The notes under the pieces are model-generated. The model ran no database searches. It was given only the letters and a program-made list of their open reading frames with translations, and was not told the DNA's origin. From Eucommia ulmoides (Eukaryota; Streptophyta; Magnoliopsida; Garryales; Eucommiaceae), in the NCBI GenBank assembly GCA_016647705.1, contig CM028333.1:7452616-7516615 (forward strand): 64,000 bases of DNA. The letters are read 5' to 3'. Positions 46,738 through 58,212 of this stretch are shown in pieces. The position numbers and the translations under genes were made by a program. Within the stretch, counting starts at the first letter, position 1, and each line of letters begins with the position of its first letter.

Positions 46738-48434
46738 AGTTAGATCACTCATAGGGGCATTTTTGGAATTCCCACTACGGTTGACTTCCATTGACCGTAA
46801 GACTTTTCTGTGTTCGAAACTTGATGGATTTGAGCAAGAGTTGGAATCTGTGAAAAGGAACATCGAATATGGCTCAAATTTGCATTGAAATCATACTTGT
46901 CAGACAATCCAGCTTGAAATCTCGCAGTCAACATATCTGGTGATAAATATACCTGTTTGGGGTAAGGTTTTACACGTTTTCCCATATTTGGTTAAATCAG
47001 TTTTGCAGGATTTGAAAAATACAAAGCAAGCAGGAGTATGTGATTCTCCTAAGCACTGAGGATGCCTAGTAGAAAAGAGAAAGTGAGAATCGGCGGGTGC
47101 AGAGAAATAAAGGCTGATAGGGATGTTGTCCAAAAAAAAAAAAAAAAAAAAAAAAAAAACAGACCCTGCCAACAACCCGGAGAAAACCTCCAGAAAGTAC
47201 ATCTCTAAGATTGACGGAAGGACGAGACGAAAAAATCTCCCGATACTGTCCCGTGACCCGAGAAAGTCAAGCGCCATCAAATGAGGGATTGCGATGGAAA
47301 AGGGGGGGACGGAATTGCTAGTCGTCAAGAGTGACAAGTTTTTCAAACTAAATTTTCGTGTTGCATGTGTTTTTTGTCCAATTACAGGGTTTTCAAAGGA
47401 CAGGGAAGCATGGATTTCTCTCTCACAAAGACTTCTTACCTTCCGGTTCAAATTAGAAACTTTTATTACTAAAAGTTCCAAAGCTCTAAATGAGCGTCCA
47501 GGTATGCGTTTTGCCCTGAAAAGGGCGAAAAGTAAACTACGCCAAACTTAATCCTCGGCATAATACTAAGGTACGCAGGCAATCTATAAATGTTCGGTCA
47601 TCTGAGAGTTCGGCTGGGGCACATTTATATCTTTGTTCTCTCATTCTGACTCAGTCACAAGTGGGGGCATATTTTATACTCTTGAACTTTCTTTAAGCTC
47701 CTGGCCAAGAGGGCTGGGGCATGAATAATTTTTATTACTCTAAACGATCCTCTAAACAGACACGTGTTCGTCATGAGTATCGTTATGAGTCATTTTTATT
47801 ACTCTAAACGATCCTCTAAACAGACACGTGTTCGTCATGAGTAGCGTTATGAGTCATTTTTTATTACTCTAAACAATCCTCTAAACAGACACTTGTTCGT
47901 CATGAGTATCGTCATGAGTCATCATTTTATTACTCTAAACGATCCTCTAAACAGACACTTGTTCGTCATGAGTATCGTCATGAGTCTTTTTTTTATTACT
48001 CTAAACAATCCTCTAAACAGACACTTGTTCGTCATCAGTATCGTCATGAGTCATCATTTTATTACTCTAAACGATCCTCTAAACAGACACTTGTTCGTCA
48101 TGAGTATCGTCATGAGTCCTTTTTTTATTACTCTAAACAATCTTCTAAACAGACACATGTTCGTTATGAGTATCGTCAGAAGTCATTTTTTTTTTACTTT
48201 AAACGATCCTCTAAACGGACATTTGTTTATCATGAACATCGTCATGAGTATTCTTTTATTACTCTAAACGTACACGTATTCGTCATGAATCATTTTATTT
48301 TATTTGTTCTATTATTGGAAAATACACTAAAAATAAATAAAAAAAAATAAATAAAGATAAAATGGGACGATCAAAATGACGTGGTCTTTTATCTTTGTTA
48401 AGCAAGTGGGACTTGCATGACAAAGAGGGGCAGC
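46551..48434 (+). other. Ogre-like region between pol and the 3' LTR
   Basis: This non-coding stretch holds three long A-runs (46607-46635, 46699-46736, 47136-47159), a tandem array, and the polypurine tract CAAAGAGGGGCAGC (48421-48434) directly before the 3' LTR. Frames at 46900-47481 and 47294-47551 have no recognisable content. Confidence 0.75.
47722..48290. repeat. 63-70-bp tandem array before the 3' LTR
   Basis: About nine units of TTATTACTCTAAACGATCCT, CTAAACAGACACGTGTTCGT and CATGAGTATCGTCATGAGTC follow each other. Several are a multiple of three, so a 124-aa open frame with a 21-residue period arises at 47893-48267; I read this as an artefact of the repeat. Confidence 0.9.
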
Positions 48435-51244
48435 TGTAGACACGGCATTTTGACCGTTTCGCAAAAAAATATACTTTATTTTATAGTTATTTTTATTTTA
48501 TTTTTCTATTTATTTTATTTTGATTTTACCGTATTTGTGCGGTTTAATACTGCTAAATTAAGTTTTATTAATCTCTTAAGGAACATAAATATTAGTAATT
48601 AATTAATTTATTTTTTTGGTTTTGTAGATTTTTCGAAGTGGAATAAAAACGCGTTAATTCGGAACAAAATGGACCAGAAACAGACGAGAACGAGAGAGGC
48701 CTGGACCGAACGGGGGTGGGGGGTGCATTAAGGTCGCACGTGCGACCAGCACTGCTGGCCGCACATGCGGCCAGCAGGGGGGGCCAGCCCCCCCTTTTTT
48801 TGGGTGCACCATTTTTGGTGCACCCAAAAGGGGGTGGGTGCACCAAATTTCGGTGCACCCACCCCCTTTTTCCCCTCTTTTTCGCACGGTTGTCGGAAGG
48901 ATTTTGAGTGATCCTTCCTATAAATAGAGGAAGGATCACAAGAGGGAGGGGAGAAAAAATTTTGGGAGGAAGAAATTTTTTGAGAGAAATTTTTGTAAGG
49001 GAGAGGAGAAGTCTGGAGGAAAATTTTGAAGAAAATAATATTATTTTCATTTTATTGTAATTTTGAAGAAGAAAAATCTCCAAGAAGGTGGTAAATTTTC
49101 ATCTGTTGTAAATCTTACTCTTATTTTTTTAAGTTGTGATTATGCTAATTTTTTTTTTCTTTTTCCTTTATTACTTATTTATTTATTTATTTATTACTTT
49201 TTATTTTCTTTTTATTTATTTATTTATTTTTATTTATTTTATTTATTTTATTTATTTTTTTATTTTTTTATTTTTTTATTTTTTTTTTGAGTAAACAATA
49301 CGAGGTGAAAAATTCCCAACCTTCAATTTGAATGGCTAAATTTAGAAGGGAATTACTCTCCTCGATGCGTGTGTACGGGTGTTTTATTTAATTTGTATTA
49401 AATATAATGTGCTAACAATACGAGGTGGAAAATTCCCAACCTTCAATTTGAATGGCTAAATTTAGAAGGGAATTACTCTCCTCGATGCGTGTGTACGGGT
49501 GTTTTATTTAATTTGTATTAAATATAATGTGCTAACAATACGAGGTGGAAAATTCCCAACCTTCAATTTGAATGGCTAAATTTAGAAGGGAATTAATCTC
49601 CTCGATGCGTGTGTACGGGTATTTTATTTAATTTGTATTAAATATAATGTGCTAACAATACGAGGTGGAAAATTCCCAACCTTCAATTTGAACGGCTAAA
49701 TTTAGAAGGGAATTACTCTCCTCGATGCGTGTGTGCGGGTGTTTTATTTAATTTGTATTAAATATAATGTGCTAACAATACGAGGTGGAAAATTTCCAAC
49801 CTTCAATTTGAATGGCTAAATTTAGAAGGGAATTACTCTCCTCGATGCGTGTGTGCGGGTGTTTTATTTAATTTGTACTAAATATAATGTACTAACAATA
49901 TGAGGTGGAAAATTCTCAACCTTCAATTTGAACGGCATAAATTTAGAAGGGAATTACTCTCCTCGATGCGTGTGTACAGGTGTTTTATTTAATTTGTATT
50001 AAATATAATGTGCTAACAATACGAGGTGGAAAATTCTCAACCTTCAATTTGAATGGCTAAATTTAGAAGGGAATTACTCTCCTCGATGCGTGTGTACGGG
50101 TGTTTTATTTAATTTGTATTAAATATAATGTGCTAACAATACGAGGTGGAAAATTCCCAACCTTCAATTTGAATGGCTAAATTTAGAAGGGAATTACTCT
50201 CCTCGATGCGTGTGTGCGGGTGTTTTATTTAATTTGTATTAAATATAATGTGCTAACAATACGAGGTGAAAAATTTCCAACCTTCAATTTGAATGGCTAA
50301 ATTTAGAAGGGAATTACTCTCCTCGATGCGTGTGTGCGGGTGTTTTATTTAATTTGTACTAAATATAATGTACTAACAATATGAGGTGGAAAATTCCCAA
50401 CCTTCAATTTGAACGGCATAAATTTAGAAGGGAATTACTCTCCTCGATACGTGTGTGCGGGTGTTTTATTTAATTTGTATTAAATATAATGTGCTAACAA
50501 TACGAGGTGAAAAATTTCCAACCTTCAATTTGAATGGCTAAATTTAGAAGGGAATTACTCTCCTCGATACGTGTGTGCGGGTGTTTTATTTAATTTGTAC
50601 TAAATATAATGTACTAACAATATGAGGTGAAAAATTCCCAACCTTCAATTTGAACGGCATAAATTTAGAAGGGAATTACTCTCCTCGATGCGTGTGTGCG
50701 GGTGTTTTATTTAATTTAAATATAATGTGTTAACAATACGAGGTGGAAAATTCCCAACCTTCAATCAGAACGGTCTAGGTTTAGAAGGGGGATCACTTCC
50801 CTCAAATGTGTGTGTATGTGTATATAAGGAGGATTTAAAAATAAAATAAGAACATTCGGATTTAAATTCTAATTGGACTTAATCGGATAAGGTACCGTCT
50901 TTGGACGGGCGTCTTGGGGTGCTTGACACCTTCCCCGAGCGTAACTGACCCCCGAACTCTTTAAACGAATCTCTGGTTAGACCATATTATTTTTGGAGTC
51001 AAATTTTACTTAAGCCATTTTTAAATTATTTTCAAAAAAGAAAAATATGGTGACCTAGCACATCATTTAAACCCAATGCTAGGTGGCGACTCCTTTTTCT
51101 AAAACAGGCTTAAGTATATTTTAATGAGAAAATCGACGTTTTTAAAAAATCCTTCTCGTTTTACCAGCGCCAAGCATATATAAACATATATCTATATATA
51201 TATATTTTTTTTTTGGTTTTCTCTGGAAAATCGGGGCGCTTTCA
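48435..51244 (+). repeat. Ogre-like 3' LTR
   Basis: It is 2810 bp. It carries the same TATA box (48919-48926), the hairpin region without the 31-bp perfect hairpin, and a longer 120-bp array. One mismatch (CAAATTTCGG) spoils the 18-bp-arm palindrome that is perfect in the 5' LTR. Confidence 0.9.
49294..50760. repeat. 120-bp tandem array inside the 3' LTR, about 13 units
   Basis: It has the same unit as at 37177-38400 with two additional copies. The AACAATATGAGG/GAACGGCATAAA variant units lie at about 49897, 50377 and 50617, so unit gain or loss happened in blocks after insertion. Confidence 0.9.
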
Positions 51245-51249
51245 GTCAT

Positions 51250-52575
51250 GTATTACGGAAGTGTTCCCTGACGAGCAGTTATTCGCAATTAGCAATGCAC
51301 TTCTGTGGTTTGCGGACATCATGAATTTTTTAGCCTGTAAAGTGTTACCACCAGATTTGATAAGAGCCCAGAGGAAGAAATTCACGTTTGATTCAAAGTA
51401 TTATTTGTGGGACGAGCCGTTGCTCTTTAAGAAGTATGCTGATCAGGTGATCCGGCGATATGTTCCGGAAGAAGAGATGGCATGTATTCTCTATCATTGC
51501 CATTCATCACCTTGTGGCGGCCACTTTGGAGCAACTCGGACCGTAGTGAAGGTGCTTCAATCAGGTTTTTACTGGCCTTCATTGTTTAAGGATGCATATA
51601 CGTTTGTGAAAACTTGTGATCATTGCCAAATGGTGGGTAACATTTCTAGAAGGCATGAATTTCCATTGACATCAATTCTTGAACTTGAGTTGTTTGATGT
51701 ATGGGGCATTGATTTCATGGGGCCATTTTCGCCGTCGTTTGGCCAGGAGTATATTTTATTGCCGGTGGATTATGTGTCCAAATGGGTTGAGGCTGTGGTG
51801 ACGCCTACCAACGATGCCAAAGTAGTCTTAAAGTTCCTTCAACGAAACATCATGACACGGTTTGGGACTCCTCGGGCCTTAATTAGTGATGAGGGAACCC
51901 ACTTCAATAACAAAATGCTTAATATTTTGTTGACAAAGTATGGGATTAGGCATAAGGTGGCGCTACCATGCCACCCATAGACAAATGGCCAAGTTGAAGT
52001 TTCTAACAGAAAAATCAAGCTAATCCTGTAGAAAATGGTTCATACAAATCGCAAGGATTGGGTGGTCAAGCTTGACGATACTTTATGGGCATACCGCACG
52101 GCTTTGAAGACACCGATCGGCATGTTGCCGTATCGATTGGTGTTTGGGAAAGCGTGTCATTTGCCCGTTGAATTGGAACACCGTGCATTCTAGGCGATAA
52201 AGAAACTAAACTTTGACCTCAAAGTTTCTGGTGCGCAATGTCTCCTCTAATTGAATGAAATGGATGAATTTCGGCACGAGGCTTATGAGAATGCCAAGTT
52301 CTACAAGGATAAAACGAAGAGGTGGCATGATAAAATGATAATCAGGAGAGAGTTCAGTCCAGGCTAGCAAGTTTTGTTGTTTAATTCAAGGCTGAGACTC
52401 TTTCCCGGAAAGTTGAAGTCCCGATGGTCCGAATTTTTTTCGGATCAAGCATGTATTTCTGTCGAATTGGAAGGCGAAGACGGACGAAGTTTCCGAGTCA
52501 ACAGGGAGCAGATCAAGCATTGCTTCGGAAATGAAGAGCGAGTTGTGGAGAACATATACCTCGTTGAAGGCTAAA
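51250..52575 (+). pseudogene. pol: Athila integrase, 3' part of the broken pol
   Basis: The frame resumes right after the GTCAT duplication with ITEVFPDEQLFAI. The integrase HHCC finger (HCHSSPCGGHFG…CDHCQ), first Asp (VWGIDFMGPF), second Asp (ALISDEGTHF) and the Glu region (NGQVEVSNR) are present. Stops interrupt it at about 51978, 52029, 52191, 52246 and 52364, all consistent with single-base decay. The C-terminal part (52374-52574) contains a chromatin-targeting-like segment of unknown function. Confidence 0.85.
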
Positions 52576-53530
52576 CCGGAATTCACAACGTCCAGCTAGG
52601 GACGTTAAATCAAGCAAATCTTTTAATATGTCGCCGAGGGTAACAAACATTCCCAATTTTTGTATTAACTACTTTTTGGAGATCGTAATGATCTCGAAAT
52701 ATTTTTTGTGGTGAACTAAGGAGTATAAATACTTAGGGTTGTATTGCATGCTAAAAATCGTTTAATGAATGAAGTGAAAGTAAGTGACATGGAGAAAAGT
52801 TGTGAAAACATGAAAAAATCAAGCAAAATGAGCATGAAATCCACCGCTTAGGCGGATAAACATCAGTAATTTTTTTTAACAAAAAGGCACTCACTCGCCT
52901 AGGCAGTGACGCATCAGACAGGTTTTAAAGAAAACCCTTCCCCTTCGCAAAACTCAACCCTTCAACCCTAAAATTTCAAAAACTCTTCAACCTTCACCAT
53001 TCCAAACCCGTTCCACACTTTAAAAATTATCTTTCCTTTGAGAAAAATTCGGATTTCCACCAAAAATCTTCCTCTAAAAGTTGGATTTTCCCCCCAATTT
53101 TCGGAAATCTAGGGTTTAAGGGGCGAACAGTGCAATTTCTCCATATTCAAGCGATTGGACCAAAATTTTTCAACAAGTGTTTATGATCCTAGATTTATTC
53201 TATTTGTTGAAATCTTGTCTTGATTTGCATGTATATTACAAAAATCATTGGATTTGGAATGTGCCCTAAACCCTTCAATCCCTAGTTTTGCGTTTTTCAT
53301 GTTCTTAGGGTTATTGGGTTGATTTTTGGTAAGGATGCTCATGAATATACTTAGATACATTATGAGAATGGTATATATTAGGCTACATTGTGAAATTATT
53401 GTTGATTCGATTTTGGTTGGTATGCGGTTGTTCTAATGGCAATATATGTTCGCTGGAAATAGTATGATTTAATATGATTTGTTCTGTTGTTCTGACTTTG
53501 GTATGTGTTGTGATGTTAATTGATAGGAAA
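52576..53530 (+). other. Athila spacer between integrase and the extra ORF
   Basis: It is non-coding. It holds further copies of the palindrome word (CCACCGCTTAGGCGG at 52843, CGCCTAGGCAG at 52898) and a TCAACCCTTCAACCC-rich stretch. Confidence 0.6.
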
Positions 53531-54514
53531 ATGTGGAAGCGTGCTGCCTCGAAAAAACTACGCAAGGAAGCATCTTCTTCAACCGAGGATTACGAGTCAT
53601 CTCGCTTCGTATCCAAGATAGCAGAAGAACACTTCAACAAGTTTGAGTATAAGCGTACTTGCATCCGCCAAAGAGGGTTCGGGCCTTTGGATGACCTTCA
53701 GGAAGAATTCATAGACGTTATAAGAAACCGGGGTTGGGAACAATTTTGCAGTTCACCCCCCCAAGGCGAGGTGTCCGTGGTCCGAGAATTTTATGCTAAT
53801 ATCACTGAGACCCATGACTTCCGGACAAGGGTCAGAAATCGCCTAATCATATTCATCCCGGAGCACTTCAACCAAATTTTGGGATTGAAGGAACCGGAAT
53901 CCTCGCGCGATCTGTTTGGGACTTACATGCCATCTATGGAGACTGTGATCCGGGCCCTAACCACAGGCAACATTCAATGGATAATCACAAGGCCGGGTCA
54001 AGCGATATTCAAGGCGAGGTATCTAAAACCAGTTCCTAAAATTTGGCACCACTTCGTGTGTGGGAACCTGCTTCCTACATCCCATTATTCCGACGTCTCC
54101 AAGGATAGGGCTTTCATTTTACATGACATCCAATTGGGGAACCCAATCAACGTCGGTTGACATATTTATTCTTCGATACTTCATGCGGCTAAAAGGACGA
54201 AGGGTGACCTTTATTTTTCCTCATTTCTGACTGCCTTATTCAGACGCGCTGGAGTCCTCATCACAGAGAACAGCCCTTGGCACCCTAAAGCTCCACTCAA
54301 TCATGCAATGATTAATCGAATATGGAATAGAAGAGCCCTAGACCCGGCTGCGCCGGAAGTTGAGGGAGAAGAGGGTCCGGAAGAAGAAGAAACAGGCCCA
54401 TCAGAGGCCCCGATACTCACAGCCCGTCGTCACCAACCAAATCTGACTATTCGTGATATCCAGGATCTCCGATCTGACATCAGCCATCTTCGAAATTATG
54501 TTTCTTGCATGTAG
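53531..54514 (+). pseudogene. Athila extra ORF with putative plant transposon protein domain
   Basis: The ORF starts MWKRAASKKLRKE and would be 327 aa with a single in-frame TGA at 54158-54160. Its middle (VREFYANI, then IPEHFNQILGL, KIWHHFVCGNLLPTSHYSDV and DRAFILHDIQLGNPINVG) matches the domain named putative plant transposon protein (PF20167), known from plant Gypsy elements with an additional ORF in sense after pol. The C-terminal part is acidic (EVEGEEGPEEEE). I see no membrane span in the 53531 frame, so I do not call it an envelope protein. Its function in the family is unknown. Confidence 0.75.
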
Positions 54515-56321
54515 AGTTTCCTGGATCAGTATACTTGGTAGCAAGATCAGAACCAATGGCATTTATATGAGCATCTTAGCGTCGACATGACGCTCTATTT
54601 GCCAGTGCTACATTTTGAGCCGGATGAGCTGCAGCCACCATTTCCTCCCCATGAACGGTAGGGGGTTAGACTATTATGTCTTACCTCCTAGGTATGTGTC
54701 GGAACCCAGTTTTCCATTTTTTAGTTATCTATTCGATTAATGGGTTCGCTGCCTAGACAGTGAGGACACTGCCTTGTTCAAGTTTGGGGGTATTTACTGA
54801 GTATTTACTGAGCATGTATTTTCTATTCTTTTTGTGATATGAAGGATGAAAATTTTGTGATGTGAAGGATGAAAAAACTTTGTAAAGATGAAAATTTTTG
54901 TAAGAAAATATTTAGTTTTTGTTAATTTATTCTAATTTTTGTTTATGCATGTGTAATGATTAGTTAGGACATGTATGTTAGTGTTTAGTTTTAATGTAGA
55001 TATGTTAATGAATGGAGTCGTATGTGCATGTTGAGTTGTAGAGTTTGTCTGAGCCATGTCCCGATGATAAAAATTATCCCCTAATTGTATTTTGAGGTCG
55101 GGGGTAATGCCATTCATGTATGTTTTGTGTGCTTAGCATGTCGATTAGGTAAAAATTATTTTGATCCTAAAATCGCACGATAGCATGGACTCATTGTATA
55201 ATTATTTGAATGATTTGACGCCGATTATTCAGTATTAAGTTCATGACAGAAATGAGGAATCTAGAACTTGATTGGGGGAGGCTTGAGACGAAATTATAGG
55301 TGAGGTAATTCTAGAGGCATGATTTAGGCCTTCAATTTTATCACTTGAACCTTTTTGAAACTAACCTAAAAAAATTATTCCCTCGTTCCCCTGTCGAAGT
55401 CCATAGACTTTTCAATTCTGAACTCATTTATATACTCTGCCAATTAATTTTTTTCAAACTATTGTCGCTAAGCCTAAGAGTAAAAAATTGAGTGAAATCA
55501 AGTAGTATTAGTTTATGCTAACTTGAAGTGAGCAGGCAGGGTTTCGGACAAAAATTTATTGGTTCAGTATAAACGTATTCACTTGTCAAAATTTTAGTTA
55601 ATTTTGCATGCCCCTAAAATTGTACAAATTCGAATAAGTTTGGGAGTGTACTTATAAAAATAAAATAAAAATATGTGAATATAGTTTTTAATTCTGTTTC
55701 TTAAGACAAGTGAATACAAAGTTCTTCAATTCTCATTCAGGATTGTGTTTTAAATGTGTGGAGTTACGAGAGAGTTATATGACGACAAGCGTTTGTGCCT
55801 CGAGTATCGTTCAATTTATAACCATTTGTCTGCTTTCTATTCCTACGATACCCTTGATCGTTCTCCAAAGCCAAACTAAACCCTATTGATCTCTGTGAGT
55901 TTCCAAACCTACATTAGTAGATAGTCGAGCCTAGTCAAGCCTATGGTTTTCCAAATCCCTTATGATTTATGTCATGAACTTAGCTATTGAATAATCTAAT
56001 CTAGTGTTTGAATGATTATATACTTGAGTCTCACACACACACATTTCAAATGGATCTAGAATGGTTTTAACTGATATTGAGTGTTGAAATTCTAGAACAC
56101 CACGTGGTGTATGTTATTTCTTAACTTGATCTGATTACAGGTTGTTGAGGGAATAACCACTTGGTTTCTTCGATTGAACTTGAATCTCACATGTGTTTAC
56201 TTTTTATTTGTTAATGTTTATTTATTTTTAGTTTAGAAATTAGCTAATTAGTGTAGTTAGTTTGATTTAGTGTTAGGGTATTTTGCTCGAGTACTAGCAA
56301 AATTCCAAATTAGGGGGTATT
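54515..56321 (+). other. Athila 3' untranslated region and polypurine tract
   Basis: About 1.8 kb without coding signal. The purine tract AAATTAGGGGGTATT (56307-56321) ends at the 3' LTR. GTAAAGATGAAAATTTTTGT-like repeats occur near 54840-54900. Confidence 0.7.
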
Positions 56322-56507
56322 TGATAGGTTGAAAATATCTATCTACTTTTAAGCCGAATTTGACAATTTTTGAGTGTTTATTAATGTTTTAATTGCGTTT
56401 TAGTTGTTTTTATGTAAATCATGTATAGGGACGTAAACAAGTGACAAACGAGCGAAACGGTAGAAAAACGGTAAAGAAAAGATAAAAAAACAAGGTGTCA
56501 AGAACAG

Positions 56508-56800
56508 TAAACCTACCGCATAGGTGGTGACGAATGTTGGATGTGCTGAAAAATGAACAAGTTCCACCGCCTAGGCGAAGAAAGCACTGCCTTTGTAGAG
56601 AAGCGTCAGAGAGTTGGAGTATGTTTAAGTGCTGCTCCACCGCCTAGGCAAAGAAAATCACCGCTTAGAGGGTGAACCGTCAGAAATTTTGTGTGCCAGT
56701 CTATTACTTAGGCGGAGAAAACCACCACCTAGAAGGTAAGCAAACCGACTTAACCTCCATCTAGGCGGAGAAAACCACCGCCTAGACTGCCAGCTCTGCT
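56508..56800. repeat. CCGCCTAGGCGG-type palindrome array in the 3' LTR
   Basis: About eight full or half copies (CCGCCTAGGCG, CTTAGGCGG, CTAGGCGGAG, ACCGCCTAGAC) lie 20-45 bp apart, with the phrase GGCGGAGAAAACCACC repeated. The array ends about 45 bp upstream of the TATA box. Confidence 0.75.
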
Positions 56801-56842
56801 CAAACATGAAGATATTTTTAGATCGTTTTGAAACCTTAGGCC

Positions 56843-56850
56843 TATAAATA
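56843..56850 (+). promoter_or_regulatory. TATA box of the Athila 3' LTR
   Basis: TATAAATA in GGCCTATAAATACCAC stands at the position matching the 5' LTR box. Confidence 0.6.
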
Positions 56851-57803
56851 CCACTCTCCCACGTCTGAAACAATTGTTGAATGTTCCTAACCCTAATATA
56901 GTGTTCTTTATCTATTCTTGAGAGTTCAAGGAGGAGGTTCATCATTTGGACGAGGACGAAGCATTTGCGGAGCGATACTTAGTCACAGTGGACCGTTTCA
57001 CTTTCAGATTTGATCATTTTTCTCTTATTTTTATCTTTGTAATTATTTTTTCATATCTAATGATGTTGAATCACTCTTGTTTTGTATATTGTATGGCTAG
57101 GATCATGTAGTATTAGATAAATATTATCTAGATGTTGTTGTAAATCATGTAAATGCTAGTTTGATTGAATATACATTACTTTAATGGATGTTTGTCTAAA
57201 TTCAATTGTGTTTACCGTTATTCTTGATATTATGCTTGTTATGATAAACCGAGAATACGGGGTTTGATACTCCGGAGAGGTAACCCCGGATTCGAACTAG
57301 GGTTTAATACAACGCGATGGTCTAATGACTCGGGAGGGCGTTAAAATGTGTGCAATCCATGACGTTGGTTCAAGACGCATGTGACTATTTGTTCGAAAAG
57401 ACGTTCGAGGGGGACTTCGGCGTCAACGCGAAGTTATGTATTCATTTGCTTGACACTCGGAAGAGGGAGTGAGCGAGTTGTAGATAAAGAGATTGTTGGA
57501 TAGGATAAACATCATTATAGCTAACTAAACGAAGCCAAATATGTATCACATGAAAGATATCAATAACTAGGTAATCAATATAGTTAAAACTAACTCTACA
57601 GTTGTCATTTATCTTAGTTGTAATTAAAATACAAATAATTCTTGAAAAGTCGAGATAATATAAGACTACGAAAATCACGATATTTAATTAAGTTACACGT
57701 CCCCAGTGGAACAATATCCGATCTCACGATCACTATACTAAAACTTGACCTCGTGCTCTTTCGAGTGAAGTCAATACGCGAGTGATTAAATCCTCGATGT
57801 ACA

Positions 57804-58212
57804 CAAGCTAGCGTTGGAAGTATGTTTCTGAAATAATCAGAAACTTGAGCATTTTTCTTTTCATTTTATTTGTGAATCATTTTCAATTTGAAAAAAAAAA
57901 TTAAAAAAATAAATAAATAAAACTGAAGATAAAATAGAAAAATTGCAGGGAGGAGGAGGAAGACGAACAAAGGGGTATATTTGTCAAATAAATAAAATTA
58001 AAAAATGCCATTTATGTAATTTAATTGAAGTCTATTATGAGGGTATTATTGTCCATAAAAATGGCGTGTTAGCAATTTTTTAATGTTAGGGGAGGTATCT
58101 GGTTTATATTATAAAACTATAGAGAGGTGATTGGTATTTGTCAAATAATAAGGAATGTTTCCGATATAAGTGTAAAAGACAGGGGAGTCCTTTGCTATAA
58201 ACCCTTATTTTT
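57804..58212. mobile_element. Right part of the MULE-like element split by Athila
   Basis: The reversed right end AAGGGTTTATAGCAAAGGAC matches the left end at 22148 over its first 16 bases or so; sub-terminal TTTGTCAAATAA repeats are present. See the left part for the limits of this assignment. Confidence 0.35.

Larger units (their letters stand above)
36264..51244 (+). mobile_element. Complete Tat/Ogre-lineage Gypsy retrotransposon
   Basis: Two LTRs (36264-38890 and 48435-51244) start TGTAGACAC and end GGGGC(A/G)CTTTCA. A perfect 5-bp duplication GTCAT flanks the whole (36259-36263, 51245-51249). The interior carries a primer-binding site, gag, a protease followed by a G-patch, an intron, and pol with RT, RNase H, a second archaeal-type RNase H and integrase. 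Dual RNase H, a G-patch and an intron at the PR/RT junction mark the Tat/Ogre lineage. At 15.0 kb it is smaller than typical Ogre elements and has no ORF before gag. Confidence 0.93.
23480..57803 (+). mobile_element. Athila-lineage Gypsy LTR retrotransposon, nested and degraded
   Basis: Two LTRs beginning TGATAGGTTGAAAATA bound a gag-PR-RT-RH-INT order with an extra ORF behind the integrase, the layout of plant Athila-type Ty3/Gypsy elements. The primer-binding region TGGCTCCGTTACTGGGGA resembles the Athila-type sequence. Three large insertions (24390-26672, 27460-32416, 36264-51244) interrupt it; ignoring them, coding sequence continues in frame at the gag and pol breaks. All its genes contain stop codons or deletions, so it is dead. 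The LTR ends are accurate to about 10 bp; no clean target duplication is visible (CAAAG left, CAAGC right). Confidence 0.88.
56322..57803 (+). repeat. Athila 3' LTR
   Basis: The 1482-bp LTR begins TGATAGGTTGAAAATATC and is uninterrupted, so it shows the original structure: palindrome array (56508-56800), TATA box (56843-56850), and the U5 region shared with 26673-27091. Compared with the 5' LTR it has extra palindrome units and a segment at about 57243-57340. Confidence 0.88.

Noticed and set aside
47893..48267. A 124-aa frame with a 21-residue repeat.
   Set aside because: It reflects a 63-bp tandem DNA repeat in the non-coding 3' region of the Ogre-like element.
48592..49083. A 163-aa minus-strand frame in the 3' LTR, with a near copy at 36589-36960.
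   Set aside because: It is antisense to the LTR promoter and leader, and it exists only because of the palindromes and purine-rich leader.
22148..58212. A 9-bp target duplication for the split MULE-like element.
   Set aside because: The flanks (TTTATTTTT and TTTTTAATG) are both T-rich but not identical, so no duplication is claimed.
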